Below, one piece after another: positions 12,746 through 24,711 of a stretch of DNA of 64,000 nucleotides (its first letter is position 1; each line of letters opens with the position of its first letter). The translations under genes were made by a program, and so were the position numbers. Below the pieces are notes generated by a model. The model did no database searches and was not told the DNA's origin. It saw only the letters and a program-made list of their open reading frames with translations. This stretch comes from Atrina japonica (taxonomy: Eukaryota; Mollusca; Bivalvia; Pterioida; Pinnidae): the NCBI GenBank assembly GCA_030159075.1, contig BROG01000127.1, positions 807,501 to 871,500 of the forward strand, in the 5' to 3' direction.

Positions 12746-12896
12746 GGTTAAAGTGGAAATCTTGGCAATGTTTTTCCATAAAATTGGACAATCACTTCTA
12801 AATTATATATGTTTTTAAGTATAGAGATGACTAATAATATATTCCTTTCAGTTTTACCTTGATTATTGAAATAAACAGAAAATCTCGTTGTTAACT

Positions 12897-13175
12897 TGGC
12901 GAGCCGGCCTTGCTCAGTCGGTAGCGCGCTCGACTCTTGATCGTGAGGTCGTGAGTTCGAATCCAGCCGACGGCAGGTTGGTTTCCTGTCCTTCGGATGA
13001 GACCGTAAAAATCGAAGTCCCGTGTCGCCACGTTAAAGAACCCTCACTGCTCAATGGCGGTAAGTGCCGAGCATAGGCCAAAATTTGAAGCCCCTCACCG
13101 GCATTTGGTGACGTCTCCATATGAGTGAAAGATTCTTGAGTGGGACGTTAAACAACAATAAACAAACAAACAAAA
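12897..13175 (+). mobile_element. tRNA-derived SINE (family A), full length with target-site duplication
   Basis: The tRNA-like head has an A-box-like GCTCAGTCGGTAGCGC and a B box GAGTTCGAATCC. The body follows, and the tail reads AGTGAAAGATTCTTGAGTGG, then GGACGTTAAACAACAATAAAC and CAAA repeats. GTTAACT at 12890-12896 is repeated at 13176-13182, marking the insertion. SINEs of this design are common in bivalve genomes; the named subfamily is not assigned. Frames through it are not genes. Confidence 0.85.
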
Positions 13176-13308
13176 GTTAACTCATCCAAATATTTAAATG
13201 GATGTGTTACATGACGTCTCTTTTTATACTTGAATTAAACTTGATCATTTTCACAGTTTATCTGTAGCTAAAAATCATTTTGCTGCATTGGGAAAAATTA
13301 GTTTTATT

Positions 13309-13685
13309 TGGTATTATGTTTATAATATTTATAACCACTAGGTCGTTGCCACTGCTGGTGGACCGTTTGAGTCCCCGAGGGTATACATAAACCTAGTACC
13401 TGGTATTTCGGTACCAGCTGTTCATCGTATACTAAAGTAATATTTGGCACTGTTAACACCATTTAAATTGGAAAATTTTCTAAAACTAAGGTAGTCATTT
13501 TTTGACAGTGGTTACTCTTAGACGGATTTCGGCTATACCTTTAGAGATATTGTTTGGCCTTGTATGATACCACTTTATCTTTAGAAAATACACATACTTT
13601 TCAAATTGGAGCTCAACTGATGAAGTCTAATTGACAGAAACGATATCGTCTTGAGCAATATAACTTTGGTATTATGTTTATAATA
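13309..13685 (+). mobile_element. Retrozyme-like element with a hammerhead ribozyme, 377 bp
   Basis: The element starts and ends with the same 19 bp, TGGTATTATGTTTATAATA (13309-13327 and 13667-13685), giving an internal period of 358 bp. TTTTATT flanks it at 13302-13308 and 13686-13692, a probable target-site duplication, although the AT-rich context weakens it. A hammerhead motif lies at 13611-13656. The right half (about 13515-13685) reappears in reverse orientation at 24.7 kb, proving it is dispersed. The layout, slightly more than one monomer, is what insertion of a multimeric or read-through circular RNA copy would leave. No coding capacity. Confidence 0.65.
13611..13656 (+). ncRNA. Type I hammerhead ribozyme motif
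   Basis: In order: stem I strand GCTCAA (13611-13616), core CTGATGA (13617-13623), stem II GTC/GAC closing a TAATT loop, core GAAA (13637-13640), short stem III ACG/CGT with an ATAT loop, cleavage trinucleotide GTC ending at 13650, and stem I partner TTGAGC (13651-13656), which pairs perfectly. The one departure from the usual consensus is an A-A apposition at the base of stem II instead of G-C. Predicted cleavage is between 13650 and 13651. Confidence 0.75.
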
Positions 13686-13692
13686 TTTTATT

Positions 13693-15162
13693 GGAAAAAA
13701 GGAATCCGTTTTAGATTGGAAATGAAACCTTTGAACAACCAAAAAAATAGAGAGGATTAAGAGGCTTGGGGTATACCTAGGGAGCGTTGTAATGGTAGAA
13801 AAAATATTGAAAAGCAGTGGTGAGACGGAATGAATGTCACCAGCTCCAGCACATGGTTTCTTAGGTTTCCCCAAACAGAAGGCACCCACTTACACCAACA
13901 TTACAGAGATTGATCTATGTTATCTGTTAATTGATGTAAAATAAAGATTTTTTTTTTTACAAAAGGTAGTAGTAACAAATACAGAAGACGTCTAATTTCA
14001 ACTACAGTGTGTATCTGCACTGTATAATGAAAAAATGTTTGAAAATGTTCAGTAACTATGATTTATTGGGTGAAAAAGTATACAAATTCATGAGAGGCGA
14101 TCAAATTCCATCCCCTTTCTTATTTTGTCACCCCTCCCTTAAAACATGTGTGACTTTTCCACACCAGGTATATCAATAGTTCAAACGCCACTTTTACTTC
14201 AGTTTATATGGCGGCGTCAACACCACCATGTTTACTCGGTATCAGTCTGACACAAGAAAAACATTCCAGTCCATTTGATCTGATAATTTACTTGATAAAC
14301 GAAAATTCAAACTTTATTTTTTGGTTGAAAAGCGATCTCTCACATAATCAGAAATACAAAATGGTTGAATACGTTTACACTTTGATAAGATTTGATGTAT
14401 ACGTATACAAATAATTACTTGTCACAATCTTTGAGATTCAACACCGGTTTTTCGATGATTCCAGAGTGGTTTGGATATATCCAGTTTCAAACCTTGGTGT
14501 GTCTCCTCACTTCCCAGGATTGTTAAGTCAAATTAACTTAGATCTCTATACGAAGTGATGTTAATAGGTTTAATTACTGGATACAACGGCAGGAGTTCAT
14601 TGGCCTTCTGGGTATCTAGGACTACCAGATATAACCAGAGCCATATATCAATATCTCCCCATCCATCGTCACTACTTCAGTTACAAATAAAGTATTCAAA
14701 ACTACTTCTGAGCAAACAAGCTCCTATGCAACATTCCATGTCTGACAACCATTGGATGCGAGTAAGCTCTTCACCATACTGATGTATATGACCATCATAC
14801 AGATGTTTTGATGGAAGTGGAAATTTGTACATTCAAATTAAATTTAGGTTTCTGACATAAAAATGTCCTTGCAATGTCAAAATCCATTTAACAAAACGCT
14901 AGATAAGCTCAGTTCCTATCAAAGAGGTAATTGTTCTTTAGAATTTCTCAAAAGACTTTCTCCCTCTTTGACAAGTGGAATGTCTGACAGCAAAATCTTG
15001 ATTTGTTGATTGTACATGAAACGTTTTCTCCTGTTGTATTGCTTTATCATGACGAACAGACTTAATCCAACCGTAATTTGTTATGGCGGATAGAGTTGTT
15101 TTCCTGGTAACAAAAAGTCAACATTTGTATAAAAGAACGTTCATCTGTATCTTCCCAATGCT
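13693..15162. other. Unique non-coding sequence
   Basis: No supported gene; short frames of up to about 100 codons have no recognisable domain. A SINE is not evident here. Confidence 0.35.
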
Positions 15163-15616
15163 ATAAGTATGTGTGTGAAGAATTGCATTTCAAAACCCAG
15201 ACAGGAGGTAAACGCAAAAGCTAAACTAATTTGTATTCTACAATCAAATTCTTCGAATGGGTATACGGTTTGGTAATTAAAACAAATGTAGGCATAATGC
15301 CATAAATTTATGAACCAAACGTCATTACCCCATTACTTTTCTCTGTAAAACGATCTTTTTGAAATAGTTTCCAGTGACTTCATATAAGTATGTGTGTGAA
15401 GAATTGCATTTCAAAACCCAGACAGGAGGTAAACGCAAAAGCTAAACTAATTTGTATTCTATAATCAATTCCTTCAAAAGGTCATACGGTTTGGTAATTA
15501 TTTGCTAATGATTAAACAAATGTAGGCATAATGCCATAAATTTATGAACAAACGTCATTTCCCCATTACTTTCTATGTAAAACGATCTTTTTGAAATAGT
15601 TTCCAGTGACTTCATT
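15163..15616. repeat. Tandem duplication, 221-bp period, two copies
   Basis: Both copies begin ATAAGTATGTGTGTGAAG (15163 and 15384) and end near GTTTCCAGTGACTTCAT. They differ by a few substitutions and a short insertion containing TTTGCTAATGAT. Function unknown. Confidence 0.85.
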
Positions 15617-17130
15617 TCTATGTATTTTCTAGTTTTTATAATTTTCAACAATTATATTTAAATACATACAGATTGCCTTCCTGAATTTTTTATTTGAACC
15701 TGGTTGTTAACAGGGATGTTACATTCATTTATTCTTGCTTGGAGAATTTTGCAACATCATTTCCGTATTTGTTCTTAGTAAATCACTCCAAGAAAAACTT
15801 GTTGTAAAGAAAATATATTGTATCTTAAAATTTTATTACCATAGATCTATAAGTGATTAATGACAAGATACTATATGGATTAAGCTCACGGAGAATGAAA
15901 TTAAAAAATAAAATTGGTCTAAAAACATACCCAGGAGAATAATTTCAAATAAGATAATTTTACATGGAAAGTAACGGGAAAAATGATGTTTGCTCATAAA
16001 CTTATGGCACTATACTTGTACTGCGTGTTCTGAAAGACTTAAAGTATTAAAAAACGTACACGAATCCCTCTCTCCACAAGTGAATGGCTGTATTTGGATT
16101 TGAGAGAGAAAAAAGCCTTTGCCCCCCCCGACTTAAGTTTTTAATGAATATTTTTTTATTACGTGTAATCACTTTCATATTTCCAAAATTTGGTAAAATA
16201 TTTCTGATAATATCAAGCTTAAAAGGACAAATTTGAAGAGTAGCTAAAGTGATTGCATAAGCAACTTTCATCTTGAAATCATATGTAATTTCCGCCATTA
16301 ATGCTGCAATTGACAATGTGCAAATAGAGCCAGATGACACGACAGAACTCTGTTAATGTCAAATCTACTGACAATGTTATCAGCATTATCACAAACTGTA
16401 GTTTCAAGACTCTTTTACTCTTAAATTTCCAATATAATTTAGTTAGGGTCAATGGAAAATAACAGCTGTAAGTGGTTGGTCTTAAAGTACAGAAGTTCAA
16501 AACATCACAACACTTACAAGTATAATTCTGGAAGATAGTTTGTCAACTCTTATACACATTACTATCTCTGTAATGTATTTGTCAGAGGTATGTTCCATCA
16601 CTTCTGCATCTATTAGCACTAAAACGTTAGGGTCAACAGGTTACACTGGGTAAGGCTTATTCGCTAGAGAGGTATATCTCCTTGGACAGGGAAACATTTA
16701 TTTTTACAGATTGGGACCTAGGAATTGGAAACTCCTACAAACCATGATTGCTCATCTTGGAAACCTAACAAAACAAGAATTAAAACAATGTGAGCTGTCT
16801 TGGGCGGAAGTTCTACATGTAGATTTTATGCAATACTTTATCTCGTATATATCAGGGAGGGTTCACCCTTTGGTTAAAAGAACAAATGCATATAGTAGGC
16901 TTATTATTAGAATAGGCTTGTCAAAGGTAATCCGTTAGTTTGAACCCACCATCGCAAATTAACTTTCGGTATTTTTACGAAGACGACCGAGTATCAAAGG
17001 AAGCACGTGCGATTTGCTTGTGTTTATTTCATATTTATAGAAAAACGAATCATCACATGTGAATACCGATATAGATTCGGACCGCGTTTTCCCAACTCTG
17101 ATTCAGCTTCAAATGCAAAGGTGGCATGTT
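15617..17130. other. Unique non-coding sequence
   Basis: AT-rich with small open frames on both strands that I do not recognise as protein families. No repeat structure seen. Confidence 0.35.
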
Positions 17131-17132
17131 CT

Positions 17133-17190
17133 AATTTTTTAAAATTTACATTCACCCGGTAAATTATAAATTTACAACACGACAAAAGTC
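17133..17190. repeat. Fragment of the inverted-repeat family seen at 1361-1473
   Basis: Contains AAAATTTACATTCACCCGGT, then AAATTTACAACACGAC, resembling the right arm of the element at 1361-1473. Confidence 0.4.
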
Positions 17191-17430
17191 CTTTGGGTGA
17201 CTGACCTGGAGTTCATTGGCATATTACAATTACGTCAGAGAAATACTGTATTGCAATGCAATTTCTGAAAACATGTTTCAGGGTTTACATCAAGATAAAT
17301 GTATGTATGATCGTGTTCAGAGATATTTTTATTGTATTAAAATGGTTTAGTCGATTTAATGAATTTGAAAAAAAAGAAATGCGTCGACAACAGCTCATAT
17401 TGCTTTGAATATAATAAACATAATATCAAA

Positions 17431-17486
17431 GTTATAATGCTCAAGACGATCGTTTCTGTCAGTTAGACTTCATCAGTTGAAATAAC
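17431..17486 (-). ncRNA. Type I hammerhead ribozyme motif, array copy 1
   Basis: Minus strand in order: GTTAT, TTCAA, CTGATGA, AGTC-TAACT-GACA, GAAAC, GATC, GTC, TTGAG, CATT, ATAAC. TTCAA pairs with TTGAG and the outer GTTAT with ATAAC, leaving a CATT bulge on one side of stem I. Stem III is AC/GT with a GATC loop, or an 8-bp palindrome if two copies pair. Cleavage predicted on the minus strand between 17445 and 17444. Confidence 0.72.
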
Positions 17487-17617
17487 AAATTTGATATTTC
17501 TATTTTGTGTTAAATTTAAAGGTACTCTTTTACAGACAGTAGTGCGTAGGATAGAAATTATTTCAATTTTCAATTAAACTTATGTTTAAATATAAATATT
17601 ATAAACATAGCACCAAA

Positions 17618-17673
17618 GTTATAATGCTCAAGACGATCGTTTCTGTCAATTAGACTTCATCAGTTGAAATAAC
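17618..17673 (-). ncRNA. Type I hammerhead ribozyme motif, array copy 2
   Basis: Same arrangement as copy 1 with loop 2 TAATT instead of TAACT; core CTGATGA, GAAAC and GTC intact; stem I arms unchanged. Confidence 0.72.
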
Positions 17674-17801
17674 AAATTTGATTTCTATTTTGTTAAATTT
17701 AAATGGAACTCTTTTACAGACAGTAGTGCGTAGGATTGAAATTATTTCAATTTTCAATTAAACTTATGTTTAAATATAAATATTATAAACATAACACCAA
17801 A

Positions 17802-17857
17802 GTTATAATGCTCAAGACGATCGTTTCTGTCAATTAGACTTCATCAGTTGAAATAAC
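17802..17857 (-). ncRNA. Type I hammerhead ribozyme motif, array copy 3
   Basis: Identical core and stem arms to copy 2, loop 2 TAATT. Lies 184 bp from copy 2. Confidence 0.72.
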
Positions 17858-17987
17858 AAATATGATTTCTATTTCGAGTTAAATTTAAATGGAACTCTTT
17901 TACAGACAGTAGTGCGTAGGATTGAAATTATTTCAATTTTCAATTAAACTTATGTTTAAATATAAATATTATAAACATAACACCAAA

Positions 17988-18044
17988 GTTATAATGCTCA
18001 AGACGATCGTTTCTGTCAGTTAAGACTTCATCAGTTGAAATAAC
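17988..18044 (-). ncRNA. Type I hammerhead ribozyme motif, array copy 4
   Basis: One base longer in loop 2 (TTAACT). The core and both paired parts of stem I are kept, so the length change falls where it is structurally harmless. Confidence 0.7.
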
Positions 18045-18172
18045 AAATTTGATTTCTATTTTGTTAAATTTAAATGGAACTCTTTTACAGACAGAAGTGC
18101 GTAGGATTGAAATTATTTCAATTTTCAATTAAACTTATGTTTAAATATAAATATTATAAACATAACACCAAA

Positions 18173-18228
18173 GTTATAATGCTCAAGACGATCGTTTCTG
18201 TCAGTTAGACTTCATCAGTTGAAATAAC
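18173..18228 (-). ncRNA. Type I hammerhead ribozyme motif, array copy 5
   Basis: Core intact with loop 2 TAACT; stem I arms as in copy 1. Confidence 0.7.
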
Positions 18229-18358
18229 AAATATGATTTCTATTTCGAGTTAAATTTAAATGGATCTCTTTTACAGACAGCAGTGCGAAGGATAGAAAAT
18301 ATTTCAATTTTAAATTAAACTTATGTTTAAATATAAATATTATAAACATAACACCAAA

Positions 18359-18414
18359 TTTATAATGCTCAAGGCGATCGTTTCTGTCGATAAGACGTCA
18401 GGTTATTAAATAAC
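18359..18414 (-). pseudogene. Decayed hammerhead motif at the array end, copy 6
   Basis: Keeps GAAAC and TTGAGCATTATAA, but the CTGATGA box reads CTGACGT and the cleavage triplet region reads GCC rather than GTC. It should not self-cleave. End monomers of tandem arrays commonly decay first. Confidence 0.6.
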
Positions 18415-18415
18415 C

Positions 18416-19002
18416 AATCGATGAATATACTAATATCAACTTAAAAACAATAAAGATAACTTAAAATACTAGTCCTGTAATTTGACATTTCTTTATGTAT
18501 GCATGGCTTTCATATACGTTATACCTTGAAATTTTCGTCCCCGTTTAATTTTCGCCATTTTCGTCCTTAAATGAGAGGGTGAATTTAAAATGAAAGCAAA
18601 ATTTAAATCTAAATAAATGAAGCACAGACAAACATGTCATCCAAGAGACTTTCTGTCGTAAAAGGACGAAAATTACCTGGCGCAAAAATTTTCAAAACGT
18701 CATTCATTGCTTTGTTCTGAATTCCGCATCCCAAATTAAGACGGATGGGAGTGCAAAAGGTCAAGGACATTATTTCAAAATTATATTTTATAATATTAGC
18801 CTTATACTGGTTTCCTTGCCAAAACAATATTAAATTTAAAGTATGCCAACTTCGACAAAATTAAGCCAATATTAAGAAAAATTCGACCAGTAGGCCTATT
18901 GAGGTCATGAGATCAAGTGAGAGTAGTCGTCATCCGTTTCTCATATCGAACCGTTACCGTATGCGCATCTTTTCCGAGCAGCATAGGCTTAGTTGAACAC
19001 CT
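18416..19002. other. Non-coding sequence with a possible short foldback fragment
   Basis: Contains AATTTTCGTCCCCGTTTAAT and nearby ACGAAAATTACC pieces that could be one end of a foldback element, but no second end could be matched. No gene seen. Confidence 0.3.
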
Positions 19003-19361
19003 GGGGCCCGTTTTATCAAGAAGTCGCAAGTCGTCGTAAGTCTTAACTTCTTTGATCTTAAGACAAAACTTAAGACAAACCCTTTTATCAACGCTACCCT
19101 AACCCAAGTCCTAAGGTATTTTTTGCATGTTTTCAAATAAGATTTTGATAGTCTGAGTATTTGCACCTGCTACATTTACAAAAATAAATTATGACACACA
19201 CAAAAATAAATTATGGCTATGCACAGTCTCTGGGTAGTCATAAAGACCTGACCTGATTTGGTCGTAAGTCACTGGTCCTAAGTCTTTGTAAAACAGTCAC
19301 AAGTCATAAGTGTGGTCCTAAGACAGAGTCTAAGACTTAGGACCTTTCGTAAAACGGGCAC
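19003..19361. mobile_element. MITE-3, about 359 bp foldback element
   Basis: The left end GGGCCCGTTTTATCAAGAAG and the right end CTTTCGTAAAACGGGC are imperfect inverted repeats, and the motif CTAAGTC or its complement GACTTAG recurs through both arms. Target-site duplication not resolved. The short frame that crosses its right end is not a gene. Confidence 0.55.
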
Positions 19362-19897
19362 ATGGTCCCACCCCGTTTGGGTTTCGATATTGTTCTTTGA
19401 GGTGAGACCGTTATTATATTTAATTTGTCGTATTCTAATGGACTTGAGTTTCGGATATCTATTGGTATTTCTCCATTATACTAGTACTTCATAGTGACCG
19501 AGTTTATTAACAATTACATGTATGTAATTATTCTCATTTATCACGGTTTTTTTCTTTTAAAAATGGCTTGATTATTGCACCGATGTCTGTCGTATTTTCC
19601 TGAGACATATGTGATGGAGCTCAGCGTAATAACTAGATCAATACGGAAAACAGTGATTAATAACCTCATGTTATAAATACTATTAGTTTATAACATGAAG
19701 AAGTGGAATTTTTTCTTACTTGACCATATTTCTACAATCTGATTAAAACCAATCCCTCATCTCTCCCGTTCTCTGATCGTTTTTTTATTAGATTGCTACC
19801 CCTGTAAGAGTGAAAGGCGTTGTGACATCTTTTATCATGATAATTAGACTCTTTTTGTCACGGGTCTCCGTGGCTGAGTCCTACTGGAATCTTAACT

Positions 19898-21075
19898 GTG
19901 CCTCGTCTACTCAAAGTCACATACCGTCTCTATGGTGCAGTAGCGGGAATTTCATTCTCTGTTATGACCTCTGAAAACCACAAACTGGCTGTACGGTACG
20001 GTAGTGGGAATTTAACTTGTGGCGTTTCTACTCAAAACTACAAACTGTCTGTACGGTGCGGCAGCGGGAATATAATATTTAGACCACAAACTGTCTGCGT
20101 TTAGGGAATCAAACACAAAACCACAACCTTTCTGTACTGCGTGGTTCGGGGATAAACTTGGGAATCTCAAAACTACAAAGTGTCTGTATGGTGCGGTAGC
20201 AGCAATTCAACATTTAGCATGATTATTCAAAACCACAAACTGTCTGTATGGTTGGACAGCGGGAATTTAACATTTAGAGTGATTAGTGAAAATCACAAAC
20301 TGTCTGTATGGTGCGTTTCTACATCATTAGTCAAAACCACAAAACTGTCTGTATGGTGCGGTAGCTCATTTAGCGTTATTAGTCAAAACGGTGCGCGGGA
20401 ATCTTAGCAGAGTGATTAGTTCAACATCTGTATGGTGCGGTAGCGAAAATCTAACATTTAGCGTTATTAGTCAAAACCACAAACTGTCTGTATGGTTGGA
20501 CAGCGGGAATTTAACATTTAGAGTGATTAGTGAAAATCATAAACTGTCTGTATGGTGCGGTAGCGAAAATCTAACATTTAGCGTTATTAGTCAAAACCAC
20601 AAACTGTCTGTATGGTTGGGCCGCGGGAATCTTACATTTAGAGTGATTAGTGAAAATCATAAACTGTCTGTATGGTGCGGTAGCGAGAATCTAACATTTA
20701 GCGTTATTAAACAAAACCACAAACTGTCTGTATGGTTGGGTCGCGGGAATCTTACATTTAGAGTGATTAGTGAAAATCATAAACTGTCTGTATGGTAGTA
20801 ACATGCGTTATTAGGTCTGTATGGTGCAGCGAGAGAATTAGTCAAAACCATTTGTATGGTTGGGCGTGGGATCAGACAGAATTACCAAAATCATAAACTG
20901 TCTGTATGGTGCGGTAGGTGGACTTTATCATTAGGCGTGATTAGTCAAGACACAAACTGTCTGTATGATTGGGCAGCGGGAATGTAACATTTAGCATGAT
21001 TAGTCAAAGCCACAAACTGTCTGTATGGTGCGGTAGCGAGAATTTAACTGGTGGGCCACAAACTGTCTGTAAAGT
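19898..21075. repeat. Minisatellite, about 60-bp unit in alternating A/B types
   Basis: Units contain AACTGTCTGTATGG followed by either TGCGGTAGCGAAAATCTAAC or TTGGACAGCGGGAATTTAAC, so the real period is about 120 bp. Because 60 is a multiple of three the plus strand reads as a 20-residue repeat in one frame (135 codons at 20391-20798), but neighbouring units break it and nothing marks a gene start or exon. Confidence 0.85.
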
Positions 21076-21572
21076 AATTATGTTTTCTACACTAAATTGA
21101 AGACAACACCAATCCATTTCAATCACGTAATACAGTTTAAATTTCTCTTTAATTCTCAGAAGCCTTGTATTGATTTGATTGATGGTTCATTAATGTCTAT
21201 GACAATCTAATTTCATGAGTGAAATATTTCCGTATCTGCTGATGAGCACTATTTTCAGAATAACCGTGCATATTTTTCTAGATTCAAAATTCGAAAATAC
21301 AAAACGTGAACAAATAAGTAAAATGTATGTCATATATCTATTTCTGCCAATAAATGTTATCTAAAATAGAAATACTAACTGAAATAGAGCATCAACGTAG
21401 AACAAGGACATGAACACATTTATCTGGAGAATAAAGAACATTCTACTCTCCTAAAAAAAAAATAAAAATCTGGATATTTGCGAATATCAAATACATGTGT
21501 GATGTCAGGAGTGCCGGAGCCGTGTCAGATATTCTTTTACCAGACGACCACATGGCAGCACTATAAATACAA

Positions 21573-21720
21573 TCAGCTTTTATTTCGCTTCCGTTTTGGG
21601 GCTTTCTGTTCCCAGTACTGATGGAGGCGATGAAGCCATTGTTTCCAATACTCTTCACATGTTCTTCTGTTCATGAAATGGACATGTGCTGGATCACCAT
21701 TGGCGTAAGCGACAACGACT
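21573..21720 (-). CDS. Possible terminal coding exon of an unrecognised gene
   Basis: The minus strand has an open stretch ending in a lysine/arginine-rich tail, with residues such as HFMNRRTCEEYWKQWLHRLH before it. Its composition is unlike the low-complexity frames around it. A splice acceptor-like CAG lies upstream (two candidates near 21720-21730), and an AATAAA overlaps the last codons before TGA. No domain is recognised, and upstream exons were not found within the window. This may be a chance frame. Confidence 0.25.
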
Positions 21721-21792
21721 GCAGCTGAAGTTACTTCTTTCACCTTCAAAATATTAACAAAATGGAGAATAAAAACATTGAAATTGTGTCCT

Positions 21793-21883
<91 letters not shown>
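21793..21883. repeat. (TA)n microsatellite with a short (CA) interruption
   Basis: TA dinucleotide run to about 21851, then CACACACA, then another AT run to about 21882. Confidence 0.95.
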
Positions 21884-22043
21884 GCCAGATATCAAAGTAT
21901 TAATCTTCAGGATGACGATACAATATATAAATATGGTGTCGTTTTGACAAACACGGTCCTCTACAAATCTATAGAGGTGCGATCAGGTGCCTAGGAGGAG
22001 TAATCATCCCCTGTTAACCGGTCACATCCACCATTGATTGTTT

Positions 22044-23339
<1,296 letters not shown>

Positions 23340-23790
23340 ACGAGGGGTGGTAACTCCCCTGAAAATACCTGATAGATACAATATAAATCTTCCACTGCTT
23401 TCAATTAAAATATATCTTCCAATATCGTCAATTTATAAAAAAAATATCTTGCAATATTTTCAGTTGATAAAAGATATATTACAACATCTTCAATCTATAA
23501 ATTATACTTTACAACTTCGTCCCTGTAAAAAAGATATCTTAAATCTTCAATTTTTATAGACCTTATAAAATCTTCAATATACAAAATATATCTCACTTTT
23601 TTCCTACAAAGGGATACCTTCCAATATCTTCAATATATAAAAGATATCTTAAATCCTCCCTATAAAAAGCTATCTTCCAACATCTCCAATAAATAAAATC
23701 TATCTTACAACATCTTCAACGTATATATGATATCTTACATCTTCTCAGTGTACAACAGATAATCTTTCAACATCTTAATTTGTTACCACA
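23340..23790. repeat. Degenerate minisatellite, units of about 40-45 bp
   Basis: Repeated variants of ATCTTCCAATATCTTCAAT and TATAAAAGATATCTT arranged head to tail with heavy divergence. A 128-codon frame ends inside it and is not a supported gene. Confidence 0.6.
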
Positions 23791-24706
23791 ACATTAAGGT
23801 TCTTGTTGTTTTTTATCTTTCGTGTAATTAAGCTATCGGCTGACACACACAGAGCCTCACATTCAGATTATAGGTGTAGAGTAGATCAGAGTTTGTGTCG
23901 TAGAACACACCATTACACACTTGATTATTGGAGTATCAAAGAACAGAATCACTTGATTACAAGACTTTTCGTATCCACATGATCTGTTAGAGATAAATGT
24001 GTACAGATAAGATTTAATGTTTATAGTAGGATAAGATTAAGCAGTAAGGTTTTAATTATCACGAAAGACAGAGAGACGTTGACAATGTATCTCGGCATAC
24101 AGATGCCTGATAACGTATAATGACTGTGCTACTATCAATAAAACCTTCATATAATCCTCAGTCAAATTAGCGGCACCAATTAACTTTATCTATCAAGTTA
24201 GCAGAAAGAGATTCATACCGAAACAGTAAAAAAGTGCACCGCATTGTCACACTTTGTTTATCAAGAGTTGACCTCTGTAAGGTGCTGCCAGTAGTTTGTC
24301 TTGTTTGTGACAGTCTTTTGGCATCTTTTTATTTATGCGTGGATGTAGATATTTTGTTTACATGCGCTAGTTACGCCTATATCTAATTAATTTGAGATCT
24401 TACTTCATCATATTCTATTTGTATATCACCACAAGAATTTCCTTTGTTTATATTTAGGTATCACATATTGTTTATATATTGATACAGATATTGTTTACAT
24501 ATGATTATACAGGTATTTTATTTAAGTGTAGATGGATATCTGAAGATAAGTATAGACGCGTTTATCAACACCTGTATGTGTAGCTATAAATATCTCTACT
24601 GTATCAATTCTTGATAATGTATATGCACATACATTTACCTCCCCTGAAGTGAATGTAGATATGTATTTAAAATGTAAATGCATACTAATATTCTACTCTT
24701 CTAGGA
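23791..24706. other. Unique non-coding sequence
   Basis: No gene or recognisable element. Confidence 0.35.
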
Positions 24707-24711
24707 CTATA

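Larger units (their letters stand above)
17405..18415 (-). repeat. Tandem array of about 185-bp monomers, each with a hammerhead ribozyme
   Basis: About five and a half head-to-tail monomers. Ribozyme starts at 17431, 17618, 17802, 17988 and 18173 are 184-187 bp apart, followed by a decayed sixth near 18359. On the minus strand each monomer runs from the ribozyme through AACTTTGGTG and GTTTATAATATTTATATT to an AATTGAAATAATTTC region. Cleavage at each ribozyme would yield RNAs of about 185 nt. Tandem type I hammerhead monomers of this size match metazoan retrozyme arrays. No coding capacity. Confidence 0.75.

Noticed and set aside
12897..12970. Possible functional tRNA gene
   Set aside because: A and B boxes are present, but the anticodon arm does not pair well and the SINE body and tail follow with a target-site duplication.
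12888..13120. Frames on both strands in the 12.9-kb region
   Set aside because: They are the two strands of a tRNA-derived SINE; the plus-strand peptide is a common SINE-derived artefact.
21236..21270. CTGATGAGCAC as a hammerhead core
   Set aside because: Followed by TCAGAATA rather than GAAA plus a cleavage triplet; no stem I.
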